Positions 36,567 to 45,881 of a DNA stretch of 64,000 bases are shown here, piece by piece. Each line of letters starts with the position of its first letter. The stretch's first letter is position 1. The notes beneath the pieces are model-generated. The model did no database searches and was not told where the DNA came from. It saw nothing but the letters and a program-made list of their open reading frames with translations. Origin of the DNA: an uncultured Bacteroidia bacterium (lineage in GTDB: Bacteria; Bacteroidota; Bacteroidia; Bacteroidales; UBA932); NCBI GenBank assembly GCA_902778105.1, contig CACYWN010000008.1, positions 1-64,000 on the forward strand, given 5' to 3'. The translations under genes and the position numbers were made by a program.

Positions 36567-38182
36567 TTGCCGTAGGGTTTGGTGCCATCGAAACGGACCT
36601 TCCAGGGCCATTTGGTATCCTTGGAATCGCCCTCATCCTTGTGGTCCGAGCCGCCGGAACCCCAGGGATGGCGCTCATACTGGGTCGGGGCGCCGGTCAT
36701 GACGAACCAGACCTTGCTCGAATTGGCCGGAACGGTCCAGGTCTGCTTCTCGTCGGTCGCGCTCCAGACCGGGCTGTAAGTGGTCGTCCGGTCGCTGTTG
36801 TAGGAGACGAAGCCGAAGCGCCAGCCGGCGAGGTCGGCCTTGCCGCTCACGCAGCCGGCGAGTCCCAGGTTGGAGGACAGGGTGGCGGAGATTTCCGATC
36901 CGGCGGTGGCGCTGAGCCGGATGATGTTGGAACCGGTGGTCTCCGGCGTCCACGACGCGGTGACATACCAGGCGCCGTCGGTATTCTGGGAAACGGCCGC
37001 CGTCGCCACGTCACCGATGTGGGACTTGCCGTAGGAGCGGATCTCGTCCGTGTCGTAGGTGACCATGTGGGCGGCGTATTCCCACATGGAATCGTTCATC
37101 GCGGCCACGTCGTAGCCCATCAGGCGCATGTAGGTCTCCACCGGATCTTCCGGATACTTGGCCTCGTTCCACATCTTGCCGATGAAGGTGATGTCGTTCT
37201 GCTCCACCCACCACCACTGGATGAAGTAGTTGGAATAACGGGGACGCTCGTGGAGGACGTGCAGGTGGATGGAACTCGGGAAGTCTCCGTACCAGCCCGT
37301 GAAGGCTTCGGCACGGTATTTCTCGATCTGGAAGGACTGCCACTGGGCGCACTGCTCCCAGAAGGCGTTGCCGCCGGAGCCGTTCGGCCCGAAGCCATAG
37401 CGCCAGCCGGGGCCCTCGTTGGTGTTGGCATTCGGGGCCTTGTCGCCTCCCTTGCCTTCGCGGACCAGGTAGTCGCAGAAGGTCATGTACTGGAAGCAGT
37501 GGCCGATCTCATGGCCGATCGTGCTGCCCACAGGCTTGCAGGTATCTGGATTCACCCACAGCGCGCCGATGGTGTTGTCATAACCGGATCCGGTCGCCAG
37601 CCATTCGCTCTGCCAGATCAGGTAGATTTCCATCTTGTACTTGTCCAGGACGGACTGGCCCTTGCCGGTTTCGGCGAACTTGAGCCGGTTGACATTCAGG
37701 TCGTAGAACTCCTCGGCCTTTTTCAGGAGGTCGTCGATGTCCACCTGCATCGAGGAGGTCTTGCAGTTGGACGGCCAGGTGAGCTCTTCGCCCATCCGGT
37801 CGGCATAAAGACCGTACTGGCCGTACTTGATATCCCAGAACACCACGAAATGCTCGCTCTGCTTCGAGCGGCACCAGGACCACTTGCTGTCAGAGCGGAA
37901 CATGTCGAAGTTGAACTCCTGCGGCTTGTAGTACTTGTCCAGGTCCTCGACGTCCGAAGCGTTGAGAACCAGGACGGCCGCCGCCTGCGTCACGGTGAAC
38001 TTCTTTTTCTTGCTGCCGGAGATGATGCGGCAGGTGGCGCTGCGCTGGGGGCCTGTATTCGCCTTGGCGACGAGCGGAACGCGGATGGTCTTGCCGCTCT
38101 TGCCGGACATCTTCTCGGAGGACAGCCACGAGGCGGCGTCTTCGGGGATCTCCAGGGTCCACTGGTGGTCGCAGGCGAAGAA
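36563..38182 (-). pseudogene. BACON-HExxH (DUF6055-like) protein, 5'-truncated
   Basis: The coding sequence is recognisable from the middle of a BACON domain (FACDHQWTLEIPEDAASWLS) through LYADRMGEEL, HEIGHCFQYMTFCDYL (fragment residue about 224) and a beta-sandwich to the stop at 36563, parallel to the paralogue at 34395-36566. No start, signal peptide or first BACON strand is present: upstream of about 38182 the sequence turns abruptly AT-rich and promoter-like, and the first in-frame ATG is at 38110. About 60-80 residues are missing. The reading frame stays open upstream but encodes nothing recognisable. A deletion or a misassembly; if real, the gene is probably dead. Confidence 0.75.
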
Positions 38183-38306
38183 TATTTTAATAGACCTTTT
38201 TTCCGGAAGACTCCGCCAAAGCTGACTATTTTTGCAAACTACCACTGTTAACAACCAACCAAAACAACACCTTATGCTTTTTTCCACATTCTTCTCGAAG
38301 GCGAAA

Positions 38307-38322
38307 GCAAAATAGTCCAAAA
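38307..38322 (-). promoter_or_regulatory. GGACTATTTT motif upstream of the BACON-HExxH genes
   Basis: Minus strand TTTTGGACTATTTTGC, a copy of the PUL2 motif, between the regulator stop and the truncated gene. A variant (GACTATTTTTGC, 38224-38235) occurs on the opposite strand. Confidence 0.5.
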
Positions 38323-38325
38323 TCT

Positions 38326-41271
38326 CTACTCTTTGTGCATTCGTGCCCACTCGTGGGGCGTGACACCGAATTGGCTCACAAAGCTTTTCGAGAAATAACT
38401 GGGGGAGGAGAAACCGGTCATGTAACAGATCTCTCCAATGGTGTGCTTCCCCTCCGTCAGGAGTTTGGCGGCGGCGTTGAGCCGGGCCTGGTTGATGAGT
38501 TTGTTGGGCGTTTCCCCGCTCAGTTCCTTGGCCTTGGCGAACAGGCCGGAGCGGGAGACCGCCAGTTCCTGGGCCAGGAATGCCACGGACAGGTCGGGAT
38601 TGGCGATATTCTCGTTGATGATCCGGTCCAGGCGCATCAGGAAGTCTTCCTCTTTGTCGGGGGCGTTGTCGGCGGGGGCGTCTTCCTCCTCCCCTTCCCG
38701 GAGGCCGAGGGCGGCGCGCATCTGCTGGAGGTTCAAGGCAATCGTACGTAACATCCGGTGGTTCTTCTCGATGACGGACAGCCCTCCCTTGACGGCCTGC
38801 GGCGTTTTGGGCGCCTCTTTCATCTTGTCCAGCTGGACGCCGATGCCGGCGATGGGAGCCTCCAGCTGGTCGGCGAGGGAGGAGATCAGGTGGACGTGGT
38901 CGTCCCGTTCCTCTTCCTTGACCAGGGACACGGCCGCGTCCAGGGCCCTTTCGTATCTGGCCTGCGATTTCCTTTCCGCCCGGCGCAGCAGCCAATTTCC
39001 CAGCAGGTAGAACAGGATGCCGGCGAGCAGGATATACAGGGCGAGGGCGACCCCGGACAGGAGGGGGTGGGGCCGGATGGTGAAGGACAGGGAGGCGCCC
39101 TCGGAGTTCCAGACGCCGCTGTTGTTGCCGGCGATGACCTGCAAGCGATAGCGTCCGGCTGGCAATTGGTTTAGTGTCAATGAATTCTGATTTCCCAGTT
39201 CCTTCCAATGGGGTTCCAGCCCCTCGAGCCGGTAGGCATACTGGTTGTTCTCGGGTGCGCAGTAGCTGAGCGCGGCGAAGGTCACTTTGACGTCACGCAG
39301 TTTCCACGGCAGGACGATCCGCTCGTGTCCCTGCGCCTGGAAGACGTCCTGGAACAGGCCGGGGCCGGACGCATGGAAGCGGGTGAACAGCACGGACGGG
39401 GCGATCCCGTTGGCCTGGACGCTTCCCGGGAAGAAGGAGACAAAGCCGTCGGAGGCCCCGAACCAGAGGGTCCCGTCCCGGGAAACAAGGCCGGCATTGG
39501 GCGAAAACACATTGGCGGAAACGCCGTCACTGGAGCCGAAGCGCTCTTCACTCCCGTCGCGGAGGGAATGTCGGACGATGCCGGTATTGGTCGAGAACCA
39601 GAGCTGGCTGCCGTCGAAGGCGATCCTCTGTACATCCTCTTGGTCCAGAATCGTTTCCACCTTATCTTCGGAAATCCGTGCGATGCCGTTCTGCAGGCCG
39701 GCGAACACCCCTTGCGGTGTGGAAAGCAGGCAGTTGACGTGATTGGACGGCAGGCCGCTGTCAACGGTATATTCCTGCCAGGAACCGTCCGGAGACCGGC
39801 GCAGGACACCGCTTCGGGAGGTTCCGAACCAAAGGTGCCCGTCGGCATCCGCCTGGATGTCCAGGATCCAGTCTTCTGCATTTCGTTCCAGGGAGAATCG
39901 GTCGGACTTGGCGTCGTACCGGCAGATGCCGGAACTGGAGCCCGCCCACAGGGCGCCATCGGGCCCGACGCACAAGGCATAGACGCTGGGGGCGTCCAGC
40001 CCGTCTTTTTCTCCGTATACCTTGATCCTGCCCGAGTGGAGGTCCAGGCGGACCAGTTCGTCGGAATAGGTTCCGATCCAGAGGTCGTTTCCCTCCCGGA
40101 GCAGGGCGTGGATGTTGAGGGAGGCGAGCCGCTCGGTCCAGCCGCCCGGGGCCGTCCATCTCCCGGCGGTGTTCCGGACCGGGTCGAAGTGGAACAGGCC
40201 TCCGTTGTCGGAGCCGATCCAGAGCGTCCCGTCCGGGTCTTCGCAGAAGCAGCTGACGATATAGTCCTCGTCGGCGTTCACCAGGTCGGACAGGGAGCGG
40301 AAAGAGAACTGCCCCCGGTTGGGAGCGACGTAATTCACGCCGCCATAATAGGTTCCGATCCACAGGCCGCCTTCGTGGTCCCGGGTGACGGGATAGACGA
40401 ACTTGTCGGAGAGGGAGGACGGGTCGCTCCGGTCGTTGCGGTAGAGGGTCTGTTCCCCCGTCAGCAGGTTCACTTCCAGCAGGCCGTCGTCCGACCCCAG
40501 CAGGAAGTTCCAGGCGCCGTCGTGCGTGAGGGAGTGGATGTGGTTGAGGCCTTTTCCGGGCGGGAGGGCCGGATGGACCGTCCTCCCGGCGGCGTCAACC
40601 CGGTAAAGGCCGCTGTTCCAGGTCCCCAGCCATAGGTCGCCGTCCTGGTCTTCATCAATGGCACACACGCGTGCGTGGCCGCAACCTTGGAACAGCAGTC
40701 CCGGGGAAACGAAGGTCCGGGAGGCGGAGCTGTACACGAGAAGACCTTCTTCCGTCGAGGAATCCGCAATCCACAGGCGCCCGTCACGGGCTGCATGGAC
40801 GTCCTCCACCAGGTGTCCGTCCAGAAATGCGGACAAGGTACCGTCCCGGTACCGGTAAAGACCCTTTCCCCAGGTTCCGATCCAGAGGTTTCCGTCCCGG
40901 TCTTCCTCGAAGGCCGTGATTTCCACCCCGACGCTTTCGACACGGACCAGGTTGTCGGATACATAGCGGAAAACGGCATCTTCCGTTCCCACCCAGAGAA
41001 CGCCCGCGGCATCTTCGTACAGGCATTGGACGGCTCCGCCATCCTCACCGGGCAGGGGGTGATGGATGATTTCCCGCCCGTCAAAACTGTCCAGGCCGCT
41101 GCCGGTTCCCAGCCAGATGAGGCCCTGGCTGTCCTGGATGATGGCGCGTACCGCATTGGAGGCCAAGCCTTCCCGGGAGGTGTAGTGGCGGAAGGAATAG
41201 GCCTCTGCCGTTACCGGCATCGCCGGGATGGCGAAGAAAAGAAGGAGGCGGAGGATGGACTTTTTCTTCAT
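38326..41271 (-). CDS. Transmembrane PUL regulator: reg_prop/Y_Y_Y sensor + AraC, without kinase or receiver
   Basis: 981 residues from ATG 41271. Signal peptide; about 14 reg_prop propeller repeats (GLIWLGTGSGLDSFDG, LWIGTWGKGLYRY, LWIGTYYGGVNYV), a Y_Y_Y domain (about 665-735, APENNQYAYRLEGLEPHWKE), one TM (about 743-765) and an AraC DNA-binding domain (about 875-980). Classical hybrid two-component systems have DHp, HATPase and receiver domains here. This protein has only about 110 residues, in which the DHp-like helix (LISSLADQLEAPIAGI) lacks the phosphorylated His. It would sense glycan in the periplasm and bind DNA directly. The -7 box TAACTTTG (41285-41278) lies six bases from the ATG, so the mRNA may be leaderless. 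Confidence 0.85.
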   Translation of the reverse strand: MKKKSILRLLLFFAIPAMPVTAEAYSFRHYTSREGLASNAVRAIIQDSQGLIWLGTGSGLDSFDGREIIHHPLPGEDGGAVQCLYEDAAGVLWVGTEDAVFRYVSDNLVRVESVGVEITAFEEDRDGNLWIGTWGKGLYRYRDGTLSAFLDGHLVEDVHAARDGRLWIADSSTEEGLLVYSSASRTFVSPGLLFQGCGHARVCAIDEDQDGDLWLGTWNSGLYRVDAAGRTVHPALPPGKGLNHIHSLTHDGAWNFLLGSDDGLLEVNLLTGEQTLYRNDRSDPSSLSDKFVYPVTRDHEGGLWIGTYYGGVNYVAPNRGQFSFRSLSDLVNADEDYIVSCFCEDPDGTLWIGSDNGGLFHFDPVRNTAGRWTAPGGWTERLASLNIHALLREGNDLWIGTYSDELVRLDLHSGRIKVYGEKDGLDAPSVYALCVGPDGALWAGSSSGICRYDAKSDRFSLERNAEDWILDIQADADGHLWFGTSRSGVLRRSPDGSWQEYTVDSGLPSNHVNCLLSTPQGVFAGLQNGIARISEDKVETILDQEDVQRIAFDGSQLWFSTNTGIVRHSLRDGSEERFGSSDGVSANVFSPNAGLVSRDGTLWFGASDGFVSFFPGSVQANGIAPSVLFTRFHASGPGLFQDVFQAQGHERIVLPWKLRDVKVTFAALSYCAPENNQYAYRLEGLEPHWKELGNQNSLTLNQLPAGRYRLQVIAGNNSGVWNSEGASLSFTIRPHPLLSGVALALYILLAGILFYLLGNWLLRRAERKSQARYERALDAAVSLVKEEERDDHVHLISSLADQLEAPIAGIGVQLDKMKEAPKTPQAVKGGLSVIEKNHRMLRTIALNLQQMRAALGLREGEEEDAPADNAPDKEEDFLMRLDRIINENIANPDLSVAFLAQELAVSRSGLFAKAKELSGETPNKLINQARLNAAAKLLTEGKHTIGEICYMTGFSSPSYFSKSFVSQFGVTPHEWARMHKE

Positions 41272-41277
41272 ACCGTG

Positions 41278-41285
41278 CAAAGTTA
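41278..41285 (-). promoter_or_regulatory. -7 box of the PUL2 regulator gene
   Basis: TAACTTTG on the minus strand, ending six bases before the start codon, which implies a leaderless transcript. No -33 box at the usual spacing. Confidence 0.5.
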
Positions 41286-41316
41286 AATGAAAAATCCAAA
41301 AAACAGCGGACCAATC

Positions 41317-41390
41317 TTGGACGATTTTACAAAAAGAATGGATTTCCATGCAAAGGGATACTGCTGTTAAACAATAATTTTATAATTTTG
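41317..41390 (+). promoter_or_regulatory. GGACGATTTT motif and promoter of the GH127-GH51-CotH operon
   Basis: TTGGACGATTTTAC (41317-41330) is a copy of the PUL2 motif; TAATTTTG (41383-41390) is a -7 box 22 bases before the start at 41413. The motif lies about 55 bases upstream of the -7 box, as expected for an activator site. Confidence 0.6.
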
Positions 41391-41412
41391 TAAAGACCCT
41401 TTTTTTGACACT

Positions 41413-43848
41413 ATGACTGGAAAATTCCTACTTCCCCTGGCCGGCCTCCTGGTCGCCGCAACCCTGCAGGCGCAGCCTGCCGCAACCTCCGCTTCCGGCG
41501 GATATCCGATTGACCCCGTCCCTTTCACCAGCGTGAAAGTCACCCCGGATTCTTTCTGGGGGCAGCGCCTGAAGGCATCCCGTGAGGTCACGATTCCCCT
41601 GGCTTTCTCCAAGTGCGAAAGCGAAGGCCGCTACGAAAACTTCGTGAAGGCCGCCAGGCAGATGCATTCGCCGGTGAACCTCGGTTACGAGGTGAAGGGC
41701 TATTCCTTCGACGACACGGACGTCTATAAGACCATCGAAGGCGCCTCCTACGTGCTCCAGACCTATCCGGACAAGAAGCTGGAGGCCTATATCGACAGCG
41801 TCCTCGTGATCGTCGCCGCGGCGCAGGAGCCGGACGGCTACCTGTACACGGCCCGGACCATGAATCCGGAACATCCGCACGAGTGGGCGGGCGACCGCCG
41901 CTGGGTGAAGGACGAGGAACTCAGCCACGAGCTCTACAACCTCGGCCACATGGTGGAGGGCGCGATCGCCCACTGGCAGGCCACCGGCAAGCGCAACTTC
42001 CTGGACATCGCCATCCGCTATGCGGACTGCGTGGTCCGCGAAGTGGGCTCCGCCTCCGGCCAGGCCCGGGTGGTTCCCGGTCACCAGATCGCCGAAATGG
42101 CCCTCGCGAAGCTGTATCTCGCCACGGGCGAGAAGAAATACCTGGACGAGGCCAAGTTCTTCCTGGACGAGCGCGGTAAGACCGAGTACCGGGATGAATA
42201 CAACCAGACGCACCTCCCGGTCCTGGAGCAGAGCGAAGCCGTGGGCCACGCCGTCCGCGCCGCCTACATGTACGCCGGCATGGCCGACGTGGCCGCCCTC
42301 ACGGGGGACCAGGGCTACATCGACGCCATCGACCGCATCTGGGAGAACATCGTCGGGAAGAAGCTGTACATCACCGGCGGCATCGGCGCCACGAACAACG
42401 GCGAGGCCTTCGGGGCCAACTACGAACTCCCGAACATGAGCGCCTACTGCGAGACCTGCGCCGCCATCGGCAACGTGTATGTCAACTACCGGATGTTCCT
42501 CCTGCACGGCGACGCCAAGTACTACGACGTGCTGGAGCGCACCCTCTACAACGGCCTCATCAGCGGCGTGTCCCTGGAGGGCAACGGGTTCTTCTATCCC
42601 AACCCGCTGGAATCCATCGGACAGCACCAGCGCCAGGCGTGGTTCGGCTGCGCCTGCTGCCCGTCCAACATCTGCCGCTTCATCCCGTCCGTCCCCGGCT
42701 ATGTGTATGCCGTGAAGGACAACGCCCTCTATGTCAACCTGTTCATGCCCAATACGATGACCCAGAAGGTGGGCGGCAAGGCCGTCACCCTGAGCCAGAA
42801 GACGGCGTATCCCTGGAACGGCGACGTGGAGATCACCATCGACAAGACCGCCCTCAAGAAGGAGATGGCCCTGAAGGTCCGTATCCCCGGCTGGGTCCGG
42901 AACGAGACCGTTCCTTCCGACCTGTACACCTATGTGGACGGCAAGCGCCTGGGTTATACCGTGACAGTGAACGGCGTTCCCGTAGAAAGCAAGCTCGAGC
43001 AGGGTTACTTCACCATTTCCCGGAAGTGGAAGAAGGGTGACAAGGTGGAGGTCCACTTTGACATGGAACCCCGCGTGGTGAAGGCTGACGGCCGCGTGAA
43101 GGCCGACGAGGGTCGCGTCGCGGTGGAGAAGGGTCCCGTGGTGTACTGCGCCGAATGGCCGGACAATCCGGGCTTCTCCGTGCGGAGCGTCCTGATGAAC
43201 CAGGATCCGACGTTCACCGTGAAGCACTCGGATGAACTCTTCGGCATCGACAAGATCGTCACCAAGGCCCAGACGCTCTCCTTCGGGAAGGACGGACGCC
43301 TGGAGGCGAAGGACGTAGACCTGACGCTTATCCCTTACTACGCCTGGTGCCATCGCGGCAGCGGCGAGATGACCGTGTGGCTGCCGCGCGAACTGCGCGC
43401 CACCCTTCCCACCAAGCCCGCCACCCTGGCCTCCCAGAGCAAGCTGAGCGCTTCTACGCCTACCCGCGCCCTCGGCTCCGTGAGCGACCGGCTGGTCCCG
43501 CAGCATGACGGCGACCGTTCCGCCCCGTATTACCACTGGTGGCCCAAGCAGGGCGGCACCGAGTGGATCGTCTATGACTTCGCGGCGCCCGCGAAGGTGT
43601 CCCGCAGTTCCGTGTGGTGGTTCGAGGACCAGCCCTGGGGCGGCTGCGGCCTCCCTTCGGCCTGGCGCGTCTACTACAAGGATGCGGCCGGCAACTGGGT
43701 CGAAGTCCAGGATCCTTCCGGCTACCCGGTTGCGAAGGGCCGCGCCTGCGAGGTGCAGTTCACCCCCGTCACCACGTCGGCCATGAAGCTGGAAGTCGAC
43801 CTTCCCGCCGAGCTTTCCGCCGGCCTCTTTGAGTGGGAGGTGAAATGA
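41413..43848 (+). CDS. GH127 beta-L-arabinofuranosidase with C-terminal CBM-like domain
   Basis: 811 residues with a cleavable signal peptide. The catalytic domain (about 30-640) carries the HypBA1 residues: acid/base Glu in NNGEAFGANYE (about 331), zinc ligands in CETCAAIG (Glu and Cys, about 347) and the Cys pair in FGCACCPSN (about 413), whose first Cys is the nucleophile. Sequence around it, MFLLHGDAKYYDVLERTLYN, is typical GH127. The C-terminus (about 665-811) resembles an F5/8-type carbohydrate-binding domain. Removes terminal beta-1,2-L-arabinofuranose as in Hyp-linked arabino-oligosaccharides. Overlaps GH51 by ATGA; first gene of the operon. Confidence 0.93.
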   Translation: MTGKFLLPLAGLLVAATLQAQPAATSASGGYPIDPVPFTSVKVTPDSFWGQRLKASREVTIPLAFSKCESEGRYENFVKAARQMHSPVNLGYEVKGYSFDDTDVYKTIEGASYVLQTYPDKKLEAYIDSVLVIVAAAQEPDGYLYTARTMNPEHPHEWAGDRRWVKDEELSHELYNLGHMVEGAIAHWQATGKRNFLDIAIRYADCVVREVGSASGQARVVPGHQIAEMALAKLYLATGEKKYLDEAKFFLDERGKTEYRDEYNQTHLPVLEQSEAVGHAVRAAYMYAGMADVAALTGDQGYIDAIDRIWENIVGKKLYITGGIGATNNGEAFGANYELPNMSAYCETCAAIGNVYVNYRMFLLHGDAKYYDVLERTLYNGLISGVSLEGNGFFYPNPLESIGQHQRQAWFGCACCPSNICRFIPSVPGYVYAVKDNALYVNLFMPNTMTQKVGGKAVTLSQKTAYPWNGDVEITIDKTALKKEMALKVRIPGWVRNETVPSDLYTYVDGKRLGYTVTVNGVPVESKLEQGYFTISRKWKKGDKVEVHFDMEPRVVKADGRVKADEGRVAVEKGPVVYCAEWPDNPGFSVRSVLMNQDPTFTVKHSDELFGIDKIVTKAQTLSFGKDGRLEAKDVDLTLIPYYAWCHRGSGEMTVWLPRELRATLPTKPATLASQSKLSASTPTRALGSVSDRLVPQHDGDRSAPYYHWWPKQGGTEWIVYDFAAPAKVSRSSVWWFEDQPWGGCGLPSAWRVYYKDAAGNWVEVQDPSGYPVAKGRACEVQFTPVTTSAMKLEVDLPAELSAGLFEWEVK

Positions 43849-45881
43849 GAAAGGGACTGACGCTCTGTTTGTCCGTACTGTTTTTCACTACGGCCCTCCC
43901 GGCGCAGCCGCGGGGGCCTTATATGGTGGTGGACGAGACGGCGGCGGGAATCCCCGTCCAGCCCACGATGTACGGCATTTTCCTGGAGGACATCAATTTC
44001 GCGGCCGACGGCGGCCTGTATGCGGAGAAGATCTGCAACCGTTCCTTCGAATACGACAATCCCCTGCAGGGGTGGAAGACCTTCGGCAAGGTGGAGGTCC
44101 TCTCGGAGGGCGGCCCCTTTGACCGGAACCCGCATTATGTGCGGCTTCGCTATCCGGGGCATCCGGCCCGTCAGTGCGGGCTGGAGAACGGGGGCTGGCT
44201 GGGCATCGGCCTGGAGGCGGGTGCGGAGTACCGGCTTTCATTCTGGGCCCGGACGGCGGGGAAGCCCCGCACGGTGGGTCTTCTGGCCGTCCTCTGCGAG
44301 CCTTATGGCAACGTCGAGGACCAGGTCCTGGCCGCGGAGGAGGTGACGGTCACTTCTGCCAAATGGACGAAATACGAGGTTGTGCTTACCGCTTCCCGCA
44401 CCGTTGCAAAGGGCGCTTTCCGGCTGCTGCTGTGGGATGAGAGCCAGGAAGCCGTGGTGGACCTCGAACATGTCTCCCTGTTCCCTGTGGACACGTTCCA
44501 TGGGGATGAGAACGGCCTCCGGAAAGACCTGGCGCAGGCCCTGGCGGACCTCCACCCCGGCATCCTCCGGTTCCCCGGCGGCTGTATCGTGGAAGGGACC
44601 GACCTGGAGAACCGGTATCAGTGGAAGAATACCGTGGGGCCGGTGGAGAACCGTCCCATCAACATCAACCGATGGAACTACGGTACTTTCGAGCGCATGT
44701 TCCCCGACTATTACCAGAGCGGCGGCCTGGGCTTCTATGAGTATTTCCGCCTGGCGGAGGAGATGGGCGCCGAGCCCGTCCCCATCGTCAGCTGCGGCAT
44801 GGCCTGCCAGTTCCAGAACGATCCGGCGTGGCATCCCAACTGCTCCATGGAAGACCTCGGGACCTATATCCAGGACGCCCTGGACCTCATCGAATTCGCC
44901 AACGGGTCCCCGAAGAGCAAGTGGGGGAAGGTCCGTGCGGAGATGGGCCATCCGGAACCCTTCGGCCTCAAGTACCTGGGCATCGGCAACGAGCAGTGGG
45001 GCGCGGAATTCATCGAACGGTTCGAGCCGTTCATGAAGGCGGTCCGGGCGAAGTATCCCGATATCCGCATCATCGGCACCTCCGGACCCTATCTGGGCGG
45101 AGAGTGGTTCGACGACCTGTGGAAGGAGATGCGCCGGCTGGGGGTGGACCTCGTGGACGAGCACTATTACAGCAGCGAGCGCTTTTACGAGCGCAACGCC
45201 GGCCGTTACGACAATTACCCCCGCACCGGTCCCAAGGTCTTTGCGGGCGAATACGCCTGCCACGGCAGCGACGGAAAGAAGTTCAACCACTTCAACGCCG
45301 CCCTGCTGGAAGCCTCCTTCATGACCGGCCTGGAGCGGAACGCCGACCTGGTGGTCATGTCCAGCTACGCCCCCACCTTCGCCCATGTGGACGGGTGGCA
45401 GTGGCGTCCCGACCTGATCTGGTTCGACAACCTGCGCGTGATGCGCTCCTGCAGTTACTATGTCCAGCAGCTCTATGCCGCCAACAAGGGAAGCCGCGTC
45501 CTTCCCCTGACGATGGGCGGCAAGCCGGTCGTGAACGCGGGCGACCTGAACGCCACCTGCGCCGTGGATGACGCTACGGGCGACCTGATTGTCAAGATCG
45601 CGAACGTGAGCGCCTATTCCCAGGTTGTCACCTTCGAACTTCCCGGCGGCCTGACCGGGGCCGACAGGACTACCCTCCACAGCGACAATCCCATGGAGGA
45701 AAACACGCTGGACGAGCCGGAGCGCATCGTCCCCGTCACGGAGGCTCTGGACCTCACGCCGGTGTCCGATCCGGCGAACGAGTGGCTTCTGGGTGTCCGG
45801 GAACTGGATTCCGGCCGCATCGCCTACAGTGAGCGGCTGGGCGGACGGACCTTTGCGGTGTACAGATTCCATCGGAAATGA
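43845..45881 (+). CDS. GH51 alpha-L-arabinofuranosidase, exported
   Basis: 678 residues from ATG 43845 (overlap with the GH127 stop), signal peptide with FFTTALPAQ. N-terminal beta-sandwich/CBM4-like region (about 75-190) and TIM-barrel with acid/base Glu in LGIGNEQWGAE (about 381) and nucleophile Glu in FAGEYACHG (about 467), ending in an alpha-L-AF C-terminal beta domain (AYSQVVTFELPG). Also GIFLEDINFAADGG near the start of the family core. Removes alpha-L-arabinofuranose from arabinan, arabinoxylan or arabinogalactan. Shares transcript with GH127 and CotH. Confidence 0.94.
   Translation: MRKGLTLCLSVLFFTTALPAQPRGPYMVVDETAAGIPVQPTMYGIFLEDINFAADGGLYAEKICNRSFEYDNPLQGWKTFGKVEVLSEGGPFDRNPHYVRLRYPGHPARQCGLENGGWLGIGLEAGAEYRLSFWARTAGKPRTVGLLAVLCEPYGNVEDQVLAAEEVTVTSAKWTKYEVVLTASRTVAKGAFRLLLWDESQEAVVDLEHVSLFPVDTFHGDENGLRKDLAQALADLHPGILRFPGGCIVEGTDLENRYQWKNTVGPVENRPININRWNYGTFERMFPDYYQSGGLGFYEYFRLAEEMGAEPVPIVSCGMACQFQNDPAWHPNCSMEDLGTYIQDALDLIEFANGSPKSKWGKVRAEMGHPEPFGLKYLGIGNEQWGAEFIERFEPFMKAVRAKYPDIRIIGTSGPYLGGEWFDDLWKEMRRLGVDLVDEHYYSSERFYERNAGRYDNYPRTGPKVFAGEYACHGSDGKKFNHFNAALLEASFMTGLERNADLVVMSSYAPTFAHVDGWQWRPDLIWFDNLRVMRSCSYYVQQLYAANKGSRVLPLTMGGKPVVNAGDLNATCAVDDATGDLIVKIANVSAYSQVVTFELPGGLTGADRTTLHSDNPMEENTLDEPERIVPVTEALDLTPVSDPANEWLLGVRELDSGRIAYSERLGGRTFAVYRFHRK

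Noticed and set aside
38182-39208. N-terminal extension of the truncated BACON gene
   Set aside because: The extension is antisense or out of frame to the regulator gene, Arg/Pro-rich and without a signal peptide; it is only an accidentally open frame.
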